DNA of 64,000 nucleotides from Mesobacillus subterraneus (GTDB taxonomy: Bacteria > Bacillota > Bacilli > Bacillales > Cytobacillaceae), in contig NZ_JXIQ01000071.1 of assembly GCF_000934845.1 (NCBI RefSeq), positions 1 through 64,000 of the forward strand, written 5' to 3'. The notes below the pieces were generated by a model that was not told where the DNA came from, searched no databases, and saw nothing but the letters and a program-made list of their open reading frames with translations. A program made the position numbers and the translations under genes. Of this stretch, positions 1-9,640 are shown in pieces. How positions within the stretch are numbered: the first letter of the stretch is position 1; the number at the start of each line of letters is the position of its first letter.

Positions 1-65
1 AGTCGTTCTTTGACTTCATTGGCAGGACCGAAGCGACTCGAGGGGCTAGGCGCTGGAGCTGGACA
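1..65 (-). repeat. Partial dispersed intergenic repeat, cut by the window edge
   Basis: Non-coding sequence beyond nadA. Read on the minus strand it begins TGTCCAGCTCCAGCGCCT and runs off the window start. The start resembles the element at 56905-57024 (TGTCTAGCTTCAGCACCT), so the two look like members of one dispersed intergenic family. From memory, similar sequences are common between genes in Bacillaceae genomes; I could not check this. The function is unknown. Confidence 0.4.
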
Positions 66-98
66 ATTCTCAAAGAATTTTAATACTGTCTAATTTTG

Positions 99-127
99 AA
101 AAAAATCCTCCTCAATATGAGAAGGAT
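99..127 (-). terminator. Rho-independent terminator after nadA
   Basis: On the minus strand an imperfect hairpin (ATCCTTCTC, short AT loop, GAGGAGGAT) is followed directly by seven T. It lies just past the nadA stop and closes the nadBCA operon. Confidence 0.75.
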
Positions 128-132
128 GCCAA

Positions 133-1239
133 TTATGATTGTACAAGCATGCGATTTAAGGCAAGCTTTGCGTTCGATGCAATTTCTTCATCAACTTTTA
201 TCAGGTTGATCTCCTGGCCTGAGAAAACCGATTCAAGACTCCAGGCAAGATGCTGCAGGTCGATTCTGTTCATCGTTAAACATGGACACATATGAGGGTT
301 CAACGAAATGATGTGCTTATCAGGATGCTGTGCTATCAGCCTGTTTACCAAATTCATTTCTGTCCCAATGGCCCATGATGAGCCTGCAGAGGCCGTTTTT
401 ATTGCTTCAATAATATAATTAGTCGATCCTGCCATGTCAGACAGTTCTACTACTTCACGACGGCATTCCGGATGGACAATGATTTTCATATCAGGGTATG
501 TTTGACGGACCTCTTCTACGTTTTTGACGGTAAAATTCTCATGGACCGAACAATGTCCTTTCCAGAGGATTACCTTCACTTTTTCAAGAGGACCGTCGTA
601 CTCAAGAATGTTTTCAACTGGATTATATACGGCCATTTCATCAAGCCCGATCCCGATAGTAAAAGCAGTATTCCTGCCTAAATGCTGGTCTGGAAGGAAT
701 AGCAGGCGGTCTTTTTTTGAAAAAGCCCAGCGAACCATCTTCTCCGCATTGGACGATGTAACAGTTGCCCCACCATTTGCGCCGACAAATGATTTAATCG
801 CTGCTGTGGAATTCACATACGTCAAAGGGAAAATGGTATCGCCAAACAGTACCTGAAGGAATTCCCAGGCTCTTTCTGTCTGATAAATATTTGCCATATC
901 CGCCATTGAACAGCCAGCTCGCATATCTGGGAGGTAAACCTTCTGATTTTCGGTTGTTAAAATATCAGCTGTCTCCGCCATGAAATGAACCCCGCAAAAA
1001 ACAATATGCTCCGCTTCTTTGTTTTCGGCAGCCACCTGGGCCAGCTTTAATGAGTCACCTGTCGCATCGGCGAATTGAAGGACTTCATCTTTTTGATAAT
1101 GATGTCCGGGTAGGAATAATTTTTTGCCCATTTTTTCCTTGATACCCCTGATCAAATCCTCTAGCTCCTGGACAGACATATTTCGGTATTTTTCAGGAAG
1201 CATCCTAGATTTAACTTCGAGCGCCTCCAATATATTCAT
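133..1239 (-). CDS. nadA: Quinolinate synthase A
   Basis: Condenses iminoaspartate with dihydroxyacetone phosphate to quinolinate, the second step of de novo NAD synthesis, using an oxygen-sensitive 4Fe-4S cluster. About 368 residues, normal for the Bacillus type. The three expected cluster cysteines are visible: MRAGCSM (C110), HPECRRE (about 230) and HMCPCL (about 320). The ATG at 1239 is chosen over the one at 1248 because AAAGGGG lies 9 nt before it but abuts the upstream ATG. The start overlaps the end of nadC. Last gene of nadB-nadC-nadA; the adjacent NifS-like desulfurase probably supplies its cluster. Confidence 0.96.
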   Translation of the reverse strand: MNILEALEVKSRMLPEKYRNMSVQELEDLIRGIKEKMGKKLFLPGHHYQKDEVLQFADATGDSLKLAQVAAENKEAEHIVFCGVHFMAETADILTTENQKVYLPDMRAGCSMADMANIYQTERAWEFLQVLFGDTIFPLTYVNSTAAIKSFVGANGGATVTSSNAEKMVRWAFSKKDRLLFLPDQHLGRNTAFTIGIGLDEMAVYNPVENILEYDGPLEKVKVILWKGHCSVHENFTVKNVEEVRQTYPDMKIIVHPECRREVVELSDMAGSTNYIIEAIKTASAGSSWAIGTEMNLVNRLIAQHPDKHIISLNPHMCPCLTMNRIDLQHLAWSLESVFSGQEINLIKVDEEIASNAKLALNRMLVQS

Positions 1240-2092
1240 ACTGTGCATCCCCTTTCGTTTCCGCCTTTACTTTAGCGCTAATATCCAAAGATTTTACAGA
1301 ATGTGTCAAGAATCCAAGGGAAATATAATCAACTCCGCAATTTCTGTAACTACCGAGAGTATCAAGGGTAATTCCTCCGGATGCTTCTGTTAAGATGCCT
1401 TCCGGGACATAGGCCATCCATTCTTCGATTTGTTTTGGCGCTCTGTTATCAAACATGATGCAATCAACCTTTGCCTCAATTGCTTCCAGGAGCTGGTCTT
1501 TTGTTTCAATTTCCACCTCTACCTTCACCATATGCCCAAGGCTGGACCGAACTGCTTCAACAGCATTGCGAATCGAACCGGCGAAGGAAATGTGGTTGTC
1601 CTTGATCATCACGGCATCATATAATCCATAGCGATGGTTGAATCCGCCGCCGCATCGAACCGCATATTTTTCGAGCATCCGAAGCCCCGGGGTCGTTTTT
1701 CGTGTGTCGCAAACTCTCGTTTTTCCGCTGTCCAATGCACGGACTGCTTCCTCTGTTTCCGTTGCAATCCCGCTCATTCGCTGGACGAGGTTCAGAATGA
1801 CTCTTTCCGCTTTTAGCAGGTCGGAAATCCTGCCTGTTATATTGGCTAATTCCTGTCCTATGCCAACTTTTTCGCCATCCTTCACCTTCATGATAACCTG
1901 GCTGCTTTCATCGAGCAGGCCAAAGCCAATCCGGATGATTTTTTCTCCGCAGAAAACCCCTTCATCCTTTGCTAGTAAAACAAGACTTCCTCTGCTTTCA
2001 TTGCCAAATATCAATTCACTAGTAACATCCCTCTCGCCGATATCTTCAATAAAAAATTGTTCGAGCAACAAGCGAAGTTTGATTAGATTCAT
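1211..2092 (-). CDS. nadC: Nicotinate-nucleotide pyrophosphorylase (quinolinate phosphoribosyltransferase)
   Basis: Converts quinolinate and PRPP to nicotinate mononucleotide with loss of CO2. The family landmarks are present: the N-terminal open-face domain with [10 protein letters not shown] near the start, the arginine-rich RKTTPGLR motif, [23 protein letters not shown], and the C-terminal barrel strands ending in [13 protein letters not shown]. About 293 residues. Two ATG codons lie three codons apart; the one at 2092 has the better ribosome-site spacing. The start overlaps the nadB 3' end by 47 nt and the end overlaps nadA, indicating tight translational coupling. Confidence 0.96.
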   Translation of the reverse strand: MNLIKLRLLLEQFFIEDIGERDVTSELIFGNESRGSLVLLAKDEGVFCGEKIIRIGFGLLDESSQVIMKVKDGEKVGIGQELANITGRISDLLKAERVILNLVQRMSGIATETEEAVRALDSGKTRVCDTRKTTPGLRMLEKYAVRCGGGFNHRYGLYDAVMIKDNHISFAGSIRNAVEAVRSSLGHMVKVEVEIETKDQLLEAIEAKVDCIMFDNRAPKQIEEWMAYVPEGILTEASGGITLDTLGSYRNCGVDYISLGFLTHSVKSLDISAKVKAETKGDAQYEYIGGARS

Positions 2093-3644
2093 CCTTCTCA
2101 TCCTTTTTGTTTATTCGTTGCTGGATGATTTGTTTTTTCATCCAGTTGGCGTTATCTTCGATAGGGTAATCTTTCCGAAAATGGCCGCCCCTGCTTTCTG
2201 TTCTTTCCAAAGCGGACGACGTGATCAGGGACGCGGTAATATACATAAATAATCTGTTTACTGTTGAAGCAGATAGATAATCAATCGTGGCATCAAGCCA
2301 TTTTTCCAGATGAAATTGTGACAGCCACTCTGCTTGGATTGTGAGCAGCTCCTTCGTCCTAACAATCCCGGTACGGTTCATCATTGAAAGTTTGAGAATT
2401 TCTGGTTCTGGTAGTTCACCATTGTAGAAGTTTTTTTCAGGAATGTGGATATCGTTGCTGTCCACCCTGTTAGCTCGGTAGCTGTTGATCCAGTCAGCGA
2501 GCTTGCCTCCGATAAACATGCCTTCTAATAAAGAATTGCTGGCCAGTCTATTCGCGCCATGAATGCCGGAACAAGCAACTTCGCCTATTGCGTATAATCC
2601 GCGAATGCTCGTTCGTCCCTGTAAGTCAGTCTTCACCCCGCCCATGATAAAATGGCTCCCAGGTACGACAGGAATCAGCTCATTTTCTATATTTATCCCA
2701 TGATCCCTGCAGAGCTTGCTAACCGTCGGGAATCTTGAGCCAAAATTCGGGATGGAGGATAGATCTAGGAAGACGTGGATTCCTTTTCGCGAGTAATCAT
2801 AAATGGTTTGCGAAACAATATGCCGCGGTGCCAGGTCCTTTAACGGATGAATGCCTTCCATGATTCTTTTTCCTTCAGCCGTGACAAGAACTGCTCCCTC
2901 ACCTCTGACTGCTTCTGAAATAAGGCCATGCGTCTTTCCTGCGACATAAAGCAATGTAGGGTGGAACTGGACAAATTCCATATCGGCGAGTTCAGCTCCG
3001 GCTCGATAGGCGAGGGCAATTCCATCTCCGCTGGCAGTTTCTGCATTAGAGGTAAAAGCAAATACCTGGCCGCAACCACCTGTAGCCAGAACCACATGGG
3101 GTGCCATATAGATTTCATTCGTTCCATCTGGAAGCTTCGCCTTTGCGCCCATACACCGAGTTTTTTCTTTGTTTAAAACCAATTCATAAACGAAAGTGGA
3201 GACTTCGATGGAAATGTTGGCCTCCAGCCTTTCGATTAAAAATTCCACCAGATGCTTCCCGGTTTCATCTCCGCCACTGTGGACGATTCTGTTTTTGCTA
3301 TGGGCTCCTTCCATTCCCAAAAGCAGCTTGCCTTTCCCATCATCATCAAACCGGCAGCCTGATTGCCATAAGCCATTGATCAGCTCAGGTGCTTTTTTGG
3401 TCATTTCCTTAACAGCTTCCGGATCATTATGGTGGGCGCCTGCTTCTAACGTGTCGAGATAATGTAAGTAGGGATCGTCATTTGGAGCAACCGCTGCTGC
3501 GACACCACCTTGGGCGAGGTAAGAATTTCCTGAAGTCAGCTCCTCTTTTGTGAGAATAATCACATTTAAATCCTTCGTTAACTTATTGGCCAACTGCAAA
3601 GCAGCAATACCGCTGCCAATAATAATTACGTCAAATTGTTTCAT
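2046..3644 (-). CDS. nadB: L-aspartate oxidase
   Basis: FAD enzyme that oxidises L-aspartate to iminoaspartate, the substrate of NadA. The N-terminal dinucleotide fold (IIGSGIAALQLANKL) is followed by the fumarate-reductase-like segment (EFVQFHPTLLY, ISEAVRGEGAVLV) and the family tail with GEVACSGIHGANRLASNSLLE. 532 residues, typical length. AGGAGG precedes the ATG. First gene of the nadBCA operon, transcribed away from nifS out of a shared 140-nt intergenic region that carries a candidate NiaR operator. Its last 15 codons overlap the start of nadC. Confidence 0.96.
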   Translation of the reverse strand: MKQFDVIIIGSGIAALQLANKLTKDLNVIILTKEELTSGNSYLAQGGVAAAVAPNDDPYLHYLDTLEAGAHHNDPEAVKEMTKKAPELINGLWQSGCRFDDDGKGKLLLGMEGAHSKNRIVHSGGDETGKHLVEFLIERLEANISIEVSTFVYELVLNKEKTRCMGAKAKLPDGTNEIYMAPHVVLATGGCGQVFAFTSNAETASGDGIALAYRAGAELADMEFVQFHPTLLYVAGKTHGLISEAVRGEGAVLVTAEGKRIMEGIHPLKDLAPRHIVSQTIYDYSRKGIHVFLDLSSIPNFGSRFPTVSKLCRDHGINIENELIPVVPGSHFIMGGVKTDLQGRTSIRGLYAIGEVACSGIHGANRLASNSLLEGMFIGGKLADWINSYRANRVDSNDIHIPEKNFYNGELPEPEILKLSMMNRTGIVRTKELLTIQAEWLSQFHLEKWLDATIDYLSASTVNRLFMYITASLITSSALERTESRGGHFRKDYPIEDNANWMKKQIIQQRINKKDEKDESNQTSLVARTIFY

Positions 3645-3661
3645 AGATTGTTATCCTCCTG

Positions 3662-3718
3662 GATTAACAGGTGTCTTGACATATATATTTACACAGTTTT
3701 ACACTATTGACAAGAACT
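3662..3718. promoter_or_regulatory. Divergent nadB / nifS promoter region with candidate NiaR operator
   Basis: A palindrome TGTCTTGACA lies at 3672-3681. For nadB (minus) a possible promoter is TTGTCA, 17 bp, AAATAT, which places the palindrome near the start point. For nifS (plus) TTGACA at 3676-3681, 18 bp and TACACT would put the palindrome inside the -35 box. A repressor there could block both directions. niaR, encoding the nicotinate-responsive repressor of these genes in Bacillus, is the second plus-strand gene. The operator assignment is inference. Confidence 0.5.
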
Positions 3719-3786
3719 TTTATTTAAAGGCACATGTTTCACATCCTGAAACCAGAACCTAAATAATGAATGCAGAGGAGCTCGCT

Positions 3787-4944
3787 ATGAAATACTTCGA
3801 TTACGCAGCAACTTGCCCGCTTGACCGGGATGCTGCCGATATTTATCTCAAAGCCTCGACTGATTACTTTGGAAACAGCCAGAGCCTTCATGAAGCAGGC
3901 AGTGCAGCTGCCAATCTTCTTGAGAGTTGCAGACAGGAATTTTCACGTCTACTTGAAGTAGAAGAAGCAGGGGTTTATTTTACAAGCGGGGGTTCTGAGG
4001 CGAACTATCTCGGAATTATCGCTCTTCTTTCGGCAAAAACAAAAAAGGGCAATCATCTTATTACCGGTGCTGCTGAACATTCCTCCGTTTATAACCTGAT
4101 GAAAAAGCTGGAGGCGGAAGGCTGGGAGGTCACCTACCTGCCATTGGAAAAAGACGGATTGATCAAGGTTGAAAGTTTCATCCATGCTGTCCGACCTGAT
4201 ACTGTGCTTGTTTCCATTCAGCATGGAAATCCGGAAATTGGAACACTTCAGCCGGTAAAAACTATCGCTACCCATTGCAGGCAAAAAGGAATCCTGATCC
4301 ACACGGACTGCGTACAAACTTTTGGAAAAATACCCTTAGATTCTCTGGCCCGTTCTGTCGATGCCCTGTCCATTTCCGGTCATAAGTTTTACGGACCAAA
4401 AGGAACTGGTGTGGCTTATGTCCATCCGAAACTTGCCTGGAAACCATACATTGTTGGGACAGTCCATGAAAAGGGCTTCAGGCCAGGAACAGTCAATGTC
4501 CCAGGAATAGCCGCGATGACAGCAGCGGCACAAAAAGCATATTCTCGTATTCTAACTGACCAAGCCAGACTCCAAACATTAAGGACAGCTCTCCTCCATG
4601 CACTTGCGGAGATAAATGGATCATTTGTAATATTCGGTGCGGATCGGGAAAAACAGCTGCCGGGAATTGTGGGAATGTCGCTGCATGGTTTGGAAGGACA
4701 AATGGTCATGCTCGAATGCAACCGCTGGGGATTCGCGATTTCAACCGGAACGGCCTGCCATACCGGCATGTTAACACCGGCAAAATCGATGGTGGCAATG
4801 GGAATCAAAGGCAAGGAGGCAAAGGGGTTTTTCAGGATTTCATTCGGTAGAGATACAGTGGAAGAGGATGTGATCGAGCTCGGGAAAGTGCTGACGTTAA
4901 TCGCTTCCAAAACCAAGACTGTTTCGCTTCAAGCCGATTTATGA
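3787..4944 (+). CDS. nifS: NifS-like cysteine desulfurase of the NAD locus
   Basis: PLP enzyme that takes sulfur from cysteine. The aminotransferase class V fold is clear: YFDYAAT at the start, HTDCVQTFGK, and SISGHKFYGPKGTGV with the PLP lysine. A cysteine in STGTACHTG corresponds to the persulfide loop. 385 residues. The ATG at 3787 follows GAGGAG with 6 nt spacing; the upstream in-frame ATG lacks a ribosome site. Divergent from nadBCA, so it most likely matures the NadA Fe-S cluster (the role known for B. subtilis NifS). niaR follows 38 nt downstream. Confidence 0.92.
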   Translation: MKYFDYAATCPLDRDAADIYLKASTDYFGNSQSLHEAGSAAANLLESCRQEFSRLLEVEEAGVYFTSGGSEANYLGIIALLSAKTKKGNHLITGAAEHSSVYNLMKKLEAEGWEVTYLPLEKDGLIKVESFIHAVRPDTVLVSIQHGNPEIGTLQPVKTIATHCRQKGILIHTDCVQTFGKIPLDSLARSVDALSISGHKFYGPKGTGVAYVHPKLAWKPYIVGTVHEKGFRPGTVNVPGIAAMTAAAQKAYSRILTDQARLQTLRTALLHALAEINGSFVIFGADREKQLPGIVGMSLHGLEGQMVMLECNRWGFAISTGTACHTGMLTPAKSMVAMGIKGKEAKGFFRISFGRDTVEEDVIELGKVLTLIASKTKTVSLQADL

Positions 4945-4982
4945 TAGAATTTCGAATGAAGAAGTCGAAGGAGAGATCGGTT

Positions 4983-5522
4983 ATGAGCAATCCTACCAAA
5001 ATCCTTGGAGATGAACGCAGGAATTTCATCCTGAGGCGCCTGCAGGCAAGCCAAGCGCCAATTACCGGCAGCGAGCTCGCTGCAATTGCCAATGTCAGCA
5101 GGCAGGTCATTGTCGGAGATATTACCCTGCTGAAAGCCAGGAATGAACCAATCATTGCTACAAGCCAGGGATATTTATATATGCACGCTTCCCGGCCAAC
5201 TGGAGCAGAACGAACCATTGCTTGCTCTCACGATCCTAATAGGACGGAAGAAGAACTTCTGCTGCTCGTTGATCATGGCGTTACGGTGAAAGATGTAAAA
5301 ATCGAACACCCAGTTTACGGAGACTTAACTGCCTCCATCATGGTCTCAAACCGTTATGAAGTAAAGCAATTCATCGAAAAAATACGATCCACCAATGCTT
5401 CTTATTTATCAGAGTTAACCGGCGGCATCCATCTGCACACCATTTCTGCCCCAACGGAGAAGATGCTTGATGAAGCAGAGCTAACGCTAAGAAAAGCGAA
5501 CTTTTTAATTGATTTAGAATAG
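4983..5522 (+). CDS. niaR: Nicotinate-responsive transcriptional repressor NiaR (YrxA)
   Basis: Represses NAD biosynthesis genes when nicotinic acid is plentiful. 179 residues with an N-terminal winged helix (residues about 8-60, including SGSELAAIANVSRQVIVGDITLLK-like residues of an HTH_11 domain) and a C-terminal 3H domain, whose three conserved histidines can be seen in ERTIACSHD, VDHGVTVKDVKIEHPVYG and GGIHLHTIS. The ATG at 4983 follows AAGGAG; an upstream in-frame ATG at 4941 has no clear site. Same transcription unit as nifS, and its probable operator lies at 3672-3681. Confidence 0.93.
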   Translation: MSNPTKILGDERRNFILRRLQASQAPITGSELAAIANVSRQVIVGDITLLKARNEPIIATSQGYLYMHASRPTGAERTIACSHDPNRTEEELLLLVDHGVTVKDVKIEHPVYGDLTASIMVSNRYEVKQFIEKIRSTNASYLSELTGGIHLHTISAPTEKMLDEAELTLRKANFLIDLE

Positions 5523-5523
5523 G

Positions 5524-5555
5524 AAAAAGATCCATCAATCACTGATGGATCTTTC
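5524..5555. terminator. Bidirectional terminator between niaR and pheA
   Basis: A strong hairpin, AAGATCCATCA with loop ATCAC and TGATGGATCTT, has A runs on one side and T runs on the other. It can end transcription of convergent niaR and pheA. Confidence 0.85.
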
Positions 5556-6397
5556 TAAATTTTATAGCTGCAATAACTTCCGAGCATTTTAACCGTACAG
5601 CCTAATGCCTCTAGTTCTGCAATCGCTCCAGGAATTAATACATCATCGATTTTCAAATTAATATCAATAATGAAAAAATATTTTCCCAACCCTGTTTTCA
5701 TTGGGCGTGATTCGATTTTAGACAAATTGAGCTTTCGCCAAGAGAAAGCAGATAATACTTGATGCAAAGTTCCTGCGTGATCCGAAGGCAGAGTAACCAT
5801 CAAGCTTGTTTTGGACTCCACGGTTGGATCGATGGAAATGGTCTCGCCTGACTTCGCCAGCACAGCAAATACGGTATGGTTATAGCTGTAGTCATGGATG
5901 TTTTGCTGCGCCAAAGCTAAACCATACTCCTCACCAGCAAGGCTGTTTGCGATTGCTGCGATGTTTCGTTCCGGATGGCTCTGTACAAATTTAGCCGCTG
6001 CAGCTGTAGATGACATATGCTCAAGAGGGATTCCTTTGAATTCTTTATGTAAAAATTTATGGCATTGTGCCAGTGCGTGTGGATGGCTGCAAATCAATTG
6101 CACTTCCTTCCACTTGTCGAGATGGTTCGGATGAACAAGCAGATGCTGCCTGATGGGCACCACCGCTTCTCCTACAATCTGAAGGTCGGTTTCATGCACT
6201 AAATAGTCAATGGTGAGATTAACGGACCCCTCAATCGAATTTTCCAATGGGACGATTGCTGCATCAATTTCCCCTGCTGTTGCAGCATCCATGCATTCTG
6301 GTATACTCACAAACGGAATTCGCTCCGCTTCAGGAAACAATTGCCGGACTGCATAGTCCGTAAACGTTGCTTCCGGTCCAAGATATCCTATTTTCAA
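5555..6397 (-). CDS. pheA: Prephenate dehydratase
   Basis: Converts prephenate to phenylpyruvate in phenylalanine synthesis. An N-terminal PDT domain (IGYLGPEATFTDYA, IVPLENSIEGSVN, SSTAAAAKF) is followed by a C-terminal ACT domain with the ESRP motif (SKIESRPMKTG) for phenylalanine feedback. 280 residues. The start is taken as TTG at 6397, 7 nt after GGGGAGG. An oddity: the usual T-R-F motif of dehydratases reads T-V-F (NHTVF). pheB lies 23 nt upstream, so the two are probably co-transcribed. Confidence 0.94.
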   Translation of the reverse strand: MKIGYLGPEATFTDYAVRQLFPEAERIPFVSIPECMDAATAGEIDAAIVPLENSIEGSVNLTIDYLVHETDLQIVGEAVVPIRQHLLVHPNHLDKWKEVQLICSHPHALAQCHKFLHKEFKGIPLEHMSSTAAAAKFVQSHPERNIAAIANSLAGEEYGLALAQQNIHDYSYNHTVFAVLAKSGETISIDPTVESKTSLMVTLPSDHAGTLHQVLSAFSWRKLNLSKIESRPMKTGLGKYFFIIDINLKIDDVLIPGAIAELEALGCTVKMLGSYCSYKI

Positions 6398-6419
6398 GTT
6401 CAATCCTCCCCTGTTGCTT

Positions 6420-6872
6420 TTAAGCTCCTGTTCCTAATACTTCAACTTTTTCAACAAACTCCAGTTTTCTCAGTCGCGTGAGCAGCTCGTCCATTTCCAC
6501 TCTCATTTCGGTGATATTTAAGCTCAGTGTCACATTCGCCCGCCCCTGTAGGGGAATGGTCTGATGGATGGTTAAAACATTGCAGCCGGTATTCGCTACA
6601 GTGCCCAGCAGTTCCGATAGCGTTCCCGACCTGTCTTCAAGCTGAAAAAACAGCGAAATGATCCGCTCTTTTACAATCGTATGAAACGGAAAAACAGTAT
6701 CACGGTATTTGTAAAATGCGCTCCTGCTTAAATCGACTCGTTGGACTGCATCCCAAACCGACTCCGCCTTGCCGCGCTCAATCATTTCCTTTGCCTCAAG
6801 CGTTTTTTTCATTGCTTCTGGCAGGACATCTTCCCGAACAAGATAGAATTTTTTATCTTGAAATTGCTTCAT
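6420..6872 (-). CDS. pheB: ACT-domain protein PheB (UPF0735 family)
   Basis: 150-residue protein with an N-terminal helical part ([20 protein letters not shown]) followed by an HTH-like segment ([11 protein letters not shown]) and a C-terminal ACT domain from about residue 70 ([25 protein letters not shown]). The family is annotated as PheB in Bacillus because it lies before pheA, but no catalytic role is proven; an amino-acid-sensing regulatory role is plausible. Located between obg and pheA as in B. subtilis. Confidence 0.9.
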   Translation of the reverse strand: MKQFQDKKFYLVREDVLPEAMKKTLEAKEMIERGKAESVWDAVQRVDLSRSAFYKYRDTVFPFHTIVKERIISLFFQLEDRSGTLSELLGTVANTGCNVLTIHQTIPLQGRANVTLSLNITEMRVEMDELLTRLRKLEFVEKVEVLGTGA

Positions 6873-6965
6873 CTCATATCACCCCATCAGAATGCTTGCC
6901 TACTTGAAAGAGGAAAGCCGATTAACCATTGCCTGGCTAACCGACTCGCTGTCACCACCTGAGGG

Positions 6966-8258
6966 CTACTCCACGAATTCAAATTCATATTCAAGCAACT
7001 TGACCGTATCCCCGTCTTTTGCTCCTCTTTCACGGAGAGCATCGTCAATGCCCATTCCACGCATCTGGCGGGCAAATCTTTGGACAGATTCATCTCTTGA
7101 AAAATCGGTCATTTTGAACAGCCTTTCAATACTGTCTCCGGAAATGACAAATGTTCCATCCGGTTCACGGGTAATCTGAAATTCCTGTTCTGCTTTAACA
7201 TGTTTGTACATCACTCGAGTTTCATCATTTTCCAATACTTCTTCCTCCATGAGAGGGAATTCAGGCGTTTGATCAATTAGGTCTGCTACCGCAAAAATTA
7301 ATTCACGCAAACCTTCTCTCGTAACAGCTGAGATAGGGAAAACAAGATGTTCGTCCCCAACCTTTTCCTTGAACACTTTGAGGTTTTCTTCCGCATTCGG
7401 CATGTCCATTTTATTTGCGACAATGACTTGCGGCCTTTCCGTCAGCCTTAAATTGTATTCTTTCAATTCATTATTGATGGTCAAATAATCTTCGTAAGGA
7501 TCCCGTCCTTCTGTCGCTGCCATATCGATAACGTGAATGATCACCCTTGTCCGTTCAATGTGACGAAGGAACTGATGACCAAGCCCGACTCCGGAGTGCG
7601 CTCCCTCAATCAGTCCTGGCAAATCTGCCAAAACAAAGCTTCTTCCATCCTCGGTTTCAACCATTCCCAAATTGGGAGCGATCGTCGTGAAGTGATATTC
7701 AGCAATTTTCGGCCTAGCTGCTGACACTACGGATAATAACGTCGATTTCCCAACGCTCGGGAAACCTACTAAACCTACATCCGCCAACAGCTTTAATTCC
7801 ATCATGATTTCGCGTTCCTGGCCTGGCTCGCCTTTTTCAGAAAGCTCAGGAGCCGGATTGGCAGGAGTGGCGAATCGTGAGTTTCCACGTCCGCCGCGTC
7901 CGCCCTTTACGATGACTGCCTGCTGTCCATGCTCCACCAAATCCGCAATAATTACGCCCGTTTCCGCATCAGACACGATTGTCCCTGGGGGAACCTTTAC
8001 GATCATATCCTTTGAATTTTTGCCATGCTGGTTTTTAGACATACCATGCTCGCCGCGCGGTGCCTTAAAATGGCGCTGGTATCGGAAATCCATCAGCGTA
8101 CGCAGCCCTTCCTCTACCTGGAAAATTACATTTGCGCCGTTGCCTCCATCCCCGCCAGCAGGGCCGCCCTTCGGTACATATTTTTCACGCCGGAACGCGA
8201 CCATGCCATCGCCGCCGTCCCCGCCTTTTACATAAATTTTCACTTGATCGACAAACAT
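6966..8258 (-). CDS. obg: Obg/CgtA GTPase
   Basis: Essential ribosome-associated GTPase. Three domains are seen: the glycine-rich Obg fold ([18 protein letters not shown], residues 1-158), the G domain with P-loop GFPSVGKST, switch region and [13 protein letters not shown] and SAVTREG, and a C-terminal OCT domain (about 350-430). 430 residues, normal for Bacillus. In B. subtilis Obg is needed for ribosome assembly, the stress response and entry into sporulation. It lies directly downstream of spo0B, as in B. subtilis, where the two are co-transcribed. Confidence 0.97.
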   Translation of the reverse strand: MFVDQVKIYVKGGDGGDGMVAFRREKYVPKGGPAGGDGGNGANVIFQVEEGLRTLMDFRYQRHFKAPRGEHGMSKNQHGKNSKDMIVKVPPGTIVSDAETGVIIADLVEHGQQAVIVKGGRGGRGNSRFATPANPAPELSEKGEPGQEREIMMELKLLADVGLVGFPSVGKSTLLSVVSAARPKIAEYHFTTIAPNLGMVETEDGRSFVLADLPGLIEGAHSGVGLGHQFLRHIERTRVIIHVIDMAATEGRDPYEDYLTINNELKEYNLRLTERPQVIVANKMDMPNAEENLKVFKEKVGDEHLVFPISAVTREGLRELIFAVADLIDQTPEFPLMEEEVLENDETRVMYKHVKAEQEFQITREPDGTFVISGDSIERLFKMTDFSRDESVQRFARQMRGMGIDDALRERGAKDGDTVKLLEYEFEFVE

Positions 8259-8306
8259 TATGTCATTACCACCTGTCTGAATTTAGTTTTCGCTATTACT
8301 GTTTTC

Positions 8307-8846
8307 CTAGAGTGTTTTCATGAAAACTTCAATTGTCAGTTCTCCTTCGAGCATTCCAGCCGAGATGATCTCCAGATTCTTTCCTGGTTGCTGATCGAGA
8401 AAGCTTACTAGGCGATTTTTATCCTTTATTATTCCGCTAAAATCAAAAAAGAACCCGATTCCTTTCTCCTGTGGTTCAATTGTGACAGAGAGATGGTTTT
8501 CCTGATATGGTTCTATGGAAGAATTCAATGTTTCAAAAAGTTGCTCTGTCCAGTCCGTTAACAGCTGGTCATCTATGCAGTGGAAGGTATGGGAGTTCAT
8601 GACTTCGTATTCCAGTTGGAAATGATGACACTCCCAATTGCAGGTTAACAATGTAGAGGCAAACTGAGGAAGATGTAAATTTGATAGCTTTGCATCCTGC
8701 CTGGCTTCCATGATAATTTCTTCAATGATCTCTTTAGCCCGGTCCACTTTATTCAGCGATAAATTTCCTTTAATTAATTGAAGCTTGTTCATCCAGTCAT
8801 GGCGCTCATGACGCAAAACTTCAATTGTATTCCACTCTTTTTTCAT
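8307..8846 (-). CDS. spo0B: Sporulation phosphotransferase Spo0B
   Basis: Phosphorelay protein that passes phosphate from Spo0F to Spo0A to start sporulation. 179 residues: an N-terminal helical hairpin for dimerisation with the phosphorylatable histidine in the segment VLRHERHDWMNKLQLIKGNL (about residues 10-30), then a degenerate ATPase-like C-terminal domain. Family sequence conservation is low, so position between rpmA and obg is strong supporting evidence. It follows the rpmA terminator and must have its own promoter; a TATACT box lies upstream near 8886 but I see no good -35. Confidence 0.92.
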   Translation of the reverse strand: MKKEWNTIEVLRHERHDWMNKLQLIKGNLSLNKVDRAKEIIEEIIMEARQDAKLSNLHLPQFASTLLTCNWECHHFQLEYEVMNSHTFHCIDDQLLTDWTEQLFETLNSSIEPYQENHLSVTIEPQEKGIGFFFDFSGIIKDKNRLVSFLDQQPGKNLEIISAGMLEGELTIEVFMKTL

Positions 8847-8943
8847 ACATATTCTCCCTGCTCATGAGACTTTCTTTAAGTAAGTATAACAAAAAAGCCA
8901 TTCTGCGTAAGCAAATTATGTATTATATAGGGTACCTTAAAGA

Positions 8944-8980
8944 AAAGAAAGAAAACCCTAACCGAAGTGGTTAGGGCTTC
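8944..8980 (-). terminator. Terminator after rpmA
   Basis: Perfect 8-bp stem CCCTAACC / GGTTAGGG with a 5-nt loop, followed on the minus strand by TTTTCTTTCTTTTCT. It ends the rplU-prp-rpmA operon. Confidence 0.88.
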
Positions 8981-8988
8981 TCTTTAGC

Positions 8989-9291
<303 letters not shown>

Positions 9292-9624
9292 CTACTTTTT
9301 GAAGGTTAATTTTATGTGCTTTCCGTACTCTTTTTCCATCGATTGCAATGTAATGACCATGCTTTCGAGGAGCAGCTGAATTTTCTCCTGTGTATCCTCA
9401 GACAAATTGTCCGGAATTTCACAGCGGAGAAAACCATCTGCACCCTGCTCAATGTCCGGTGTGATTCCTGTCAATCCAATGATGGAATTGACTGTCCCAA
9501 TCGAGATGGTCGAAACCCCTGCACAGACAATGTCGCTGCCTTTAGCAGCATATCCAGCGTGGCCGCTAATCGTAAACGATTGGATGCTTCCGGATTTTGT
9601 ACGAGTAATCGTTGCAGTAATCAT
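9292..9624 (-). CDS. prp: Ribosomal-processing cysteine protease Prp (YsxB)
   Basis: Cleaves the N-terminal extension of ribosomal protein L27. 110 residues with the invariant catalytic pair in GHAGYAAKGSDIVCAGVS: His about residue 22 and Cys about residue 34. It sits between rplU and rpmA, whose product carries exactly the FFA-S site Prp cuts. Earlier annotations call it DUF464 or YsxB. Confidence 0.95.
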   Translation of the reverse strand: MITATITRTKSGSIQSFTISGHAGYAAKGSDIVCAGVSTISIGTVNSIIGLTGITPDIEQGADGFLRCEIPDNLSEDTQEKIQLLLESMVITLQSMEKEYGKHIKLTFKK

Positions 9625-9640
9625 GGCAATCCGCCTTTAA

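Noticed and set aside
524-856. Open frames of 60-200 codons on the plus strand opposite nadA, obg, pilT, valS, hemA, leuC and others
   Set aside because: They lie antisense to recognised genes, have no ribosome sites and no family resemblance, so they are shadows.
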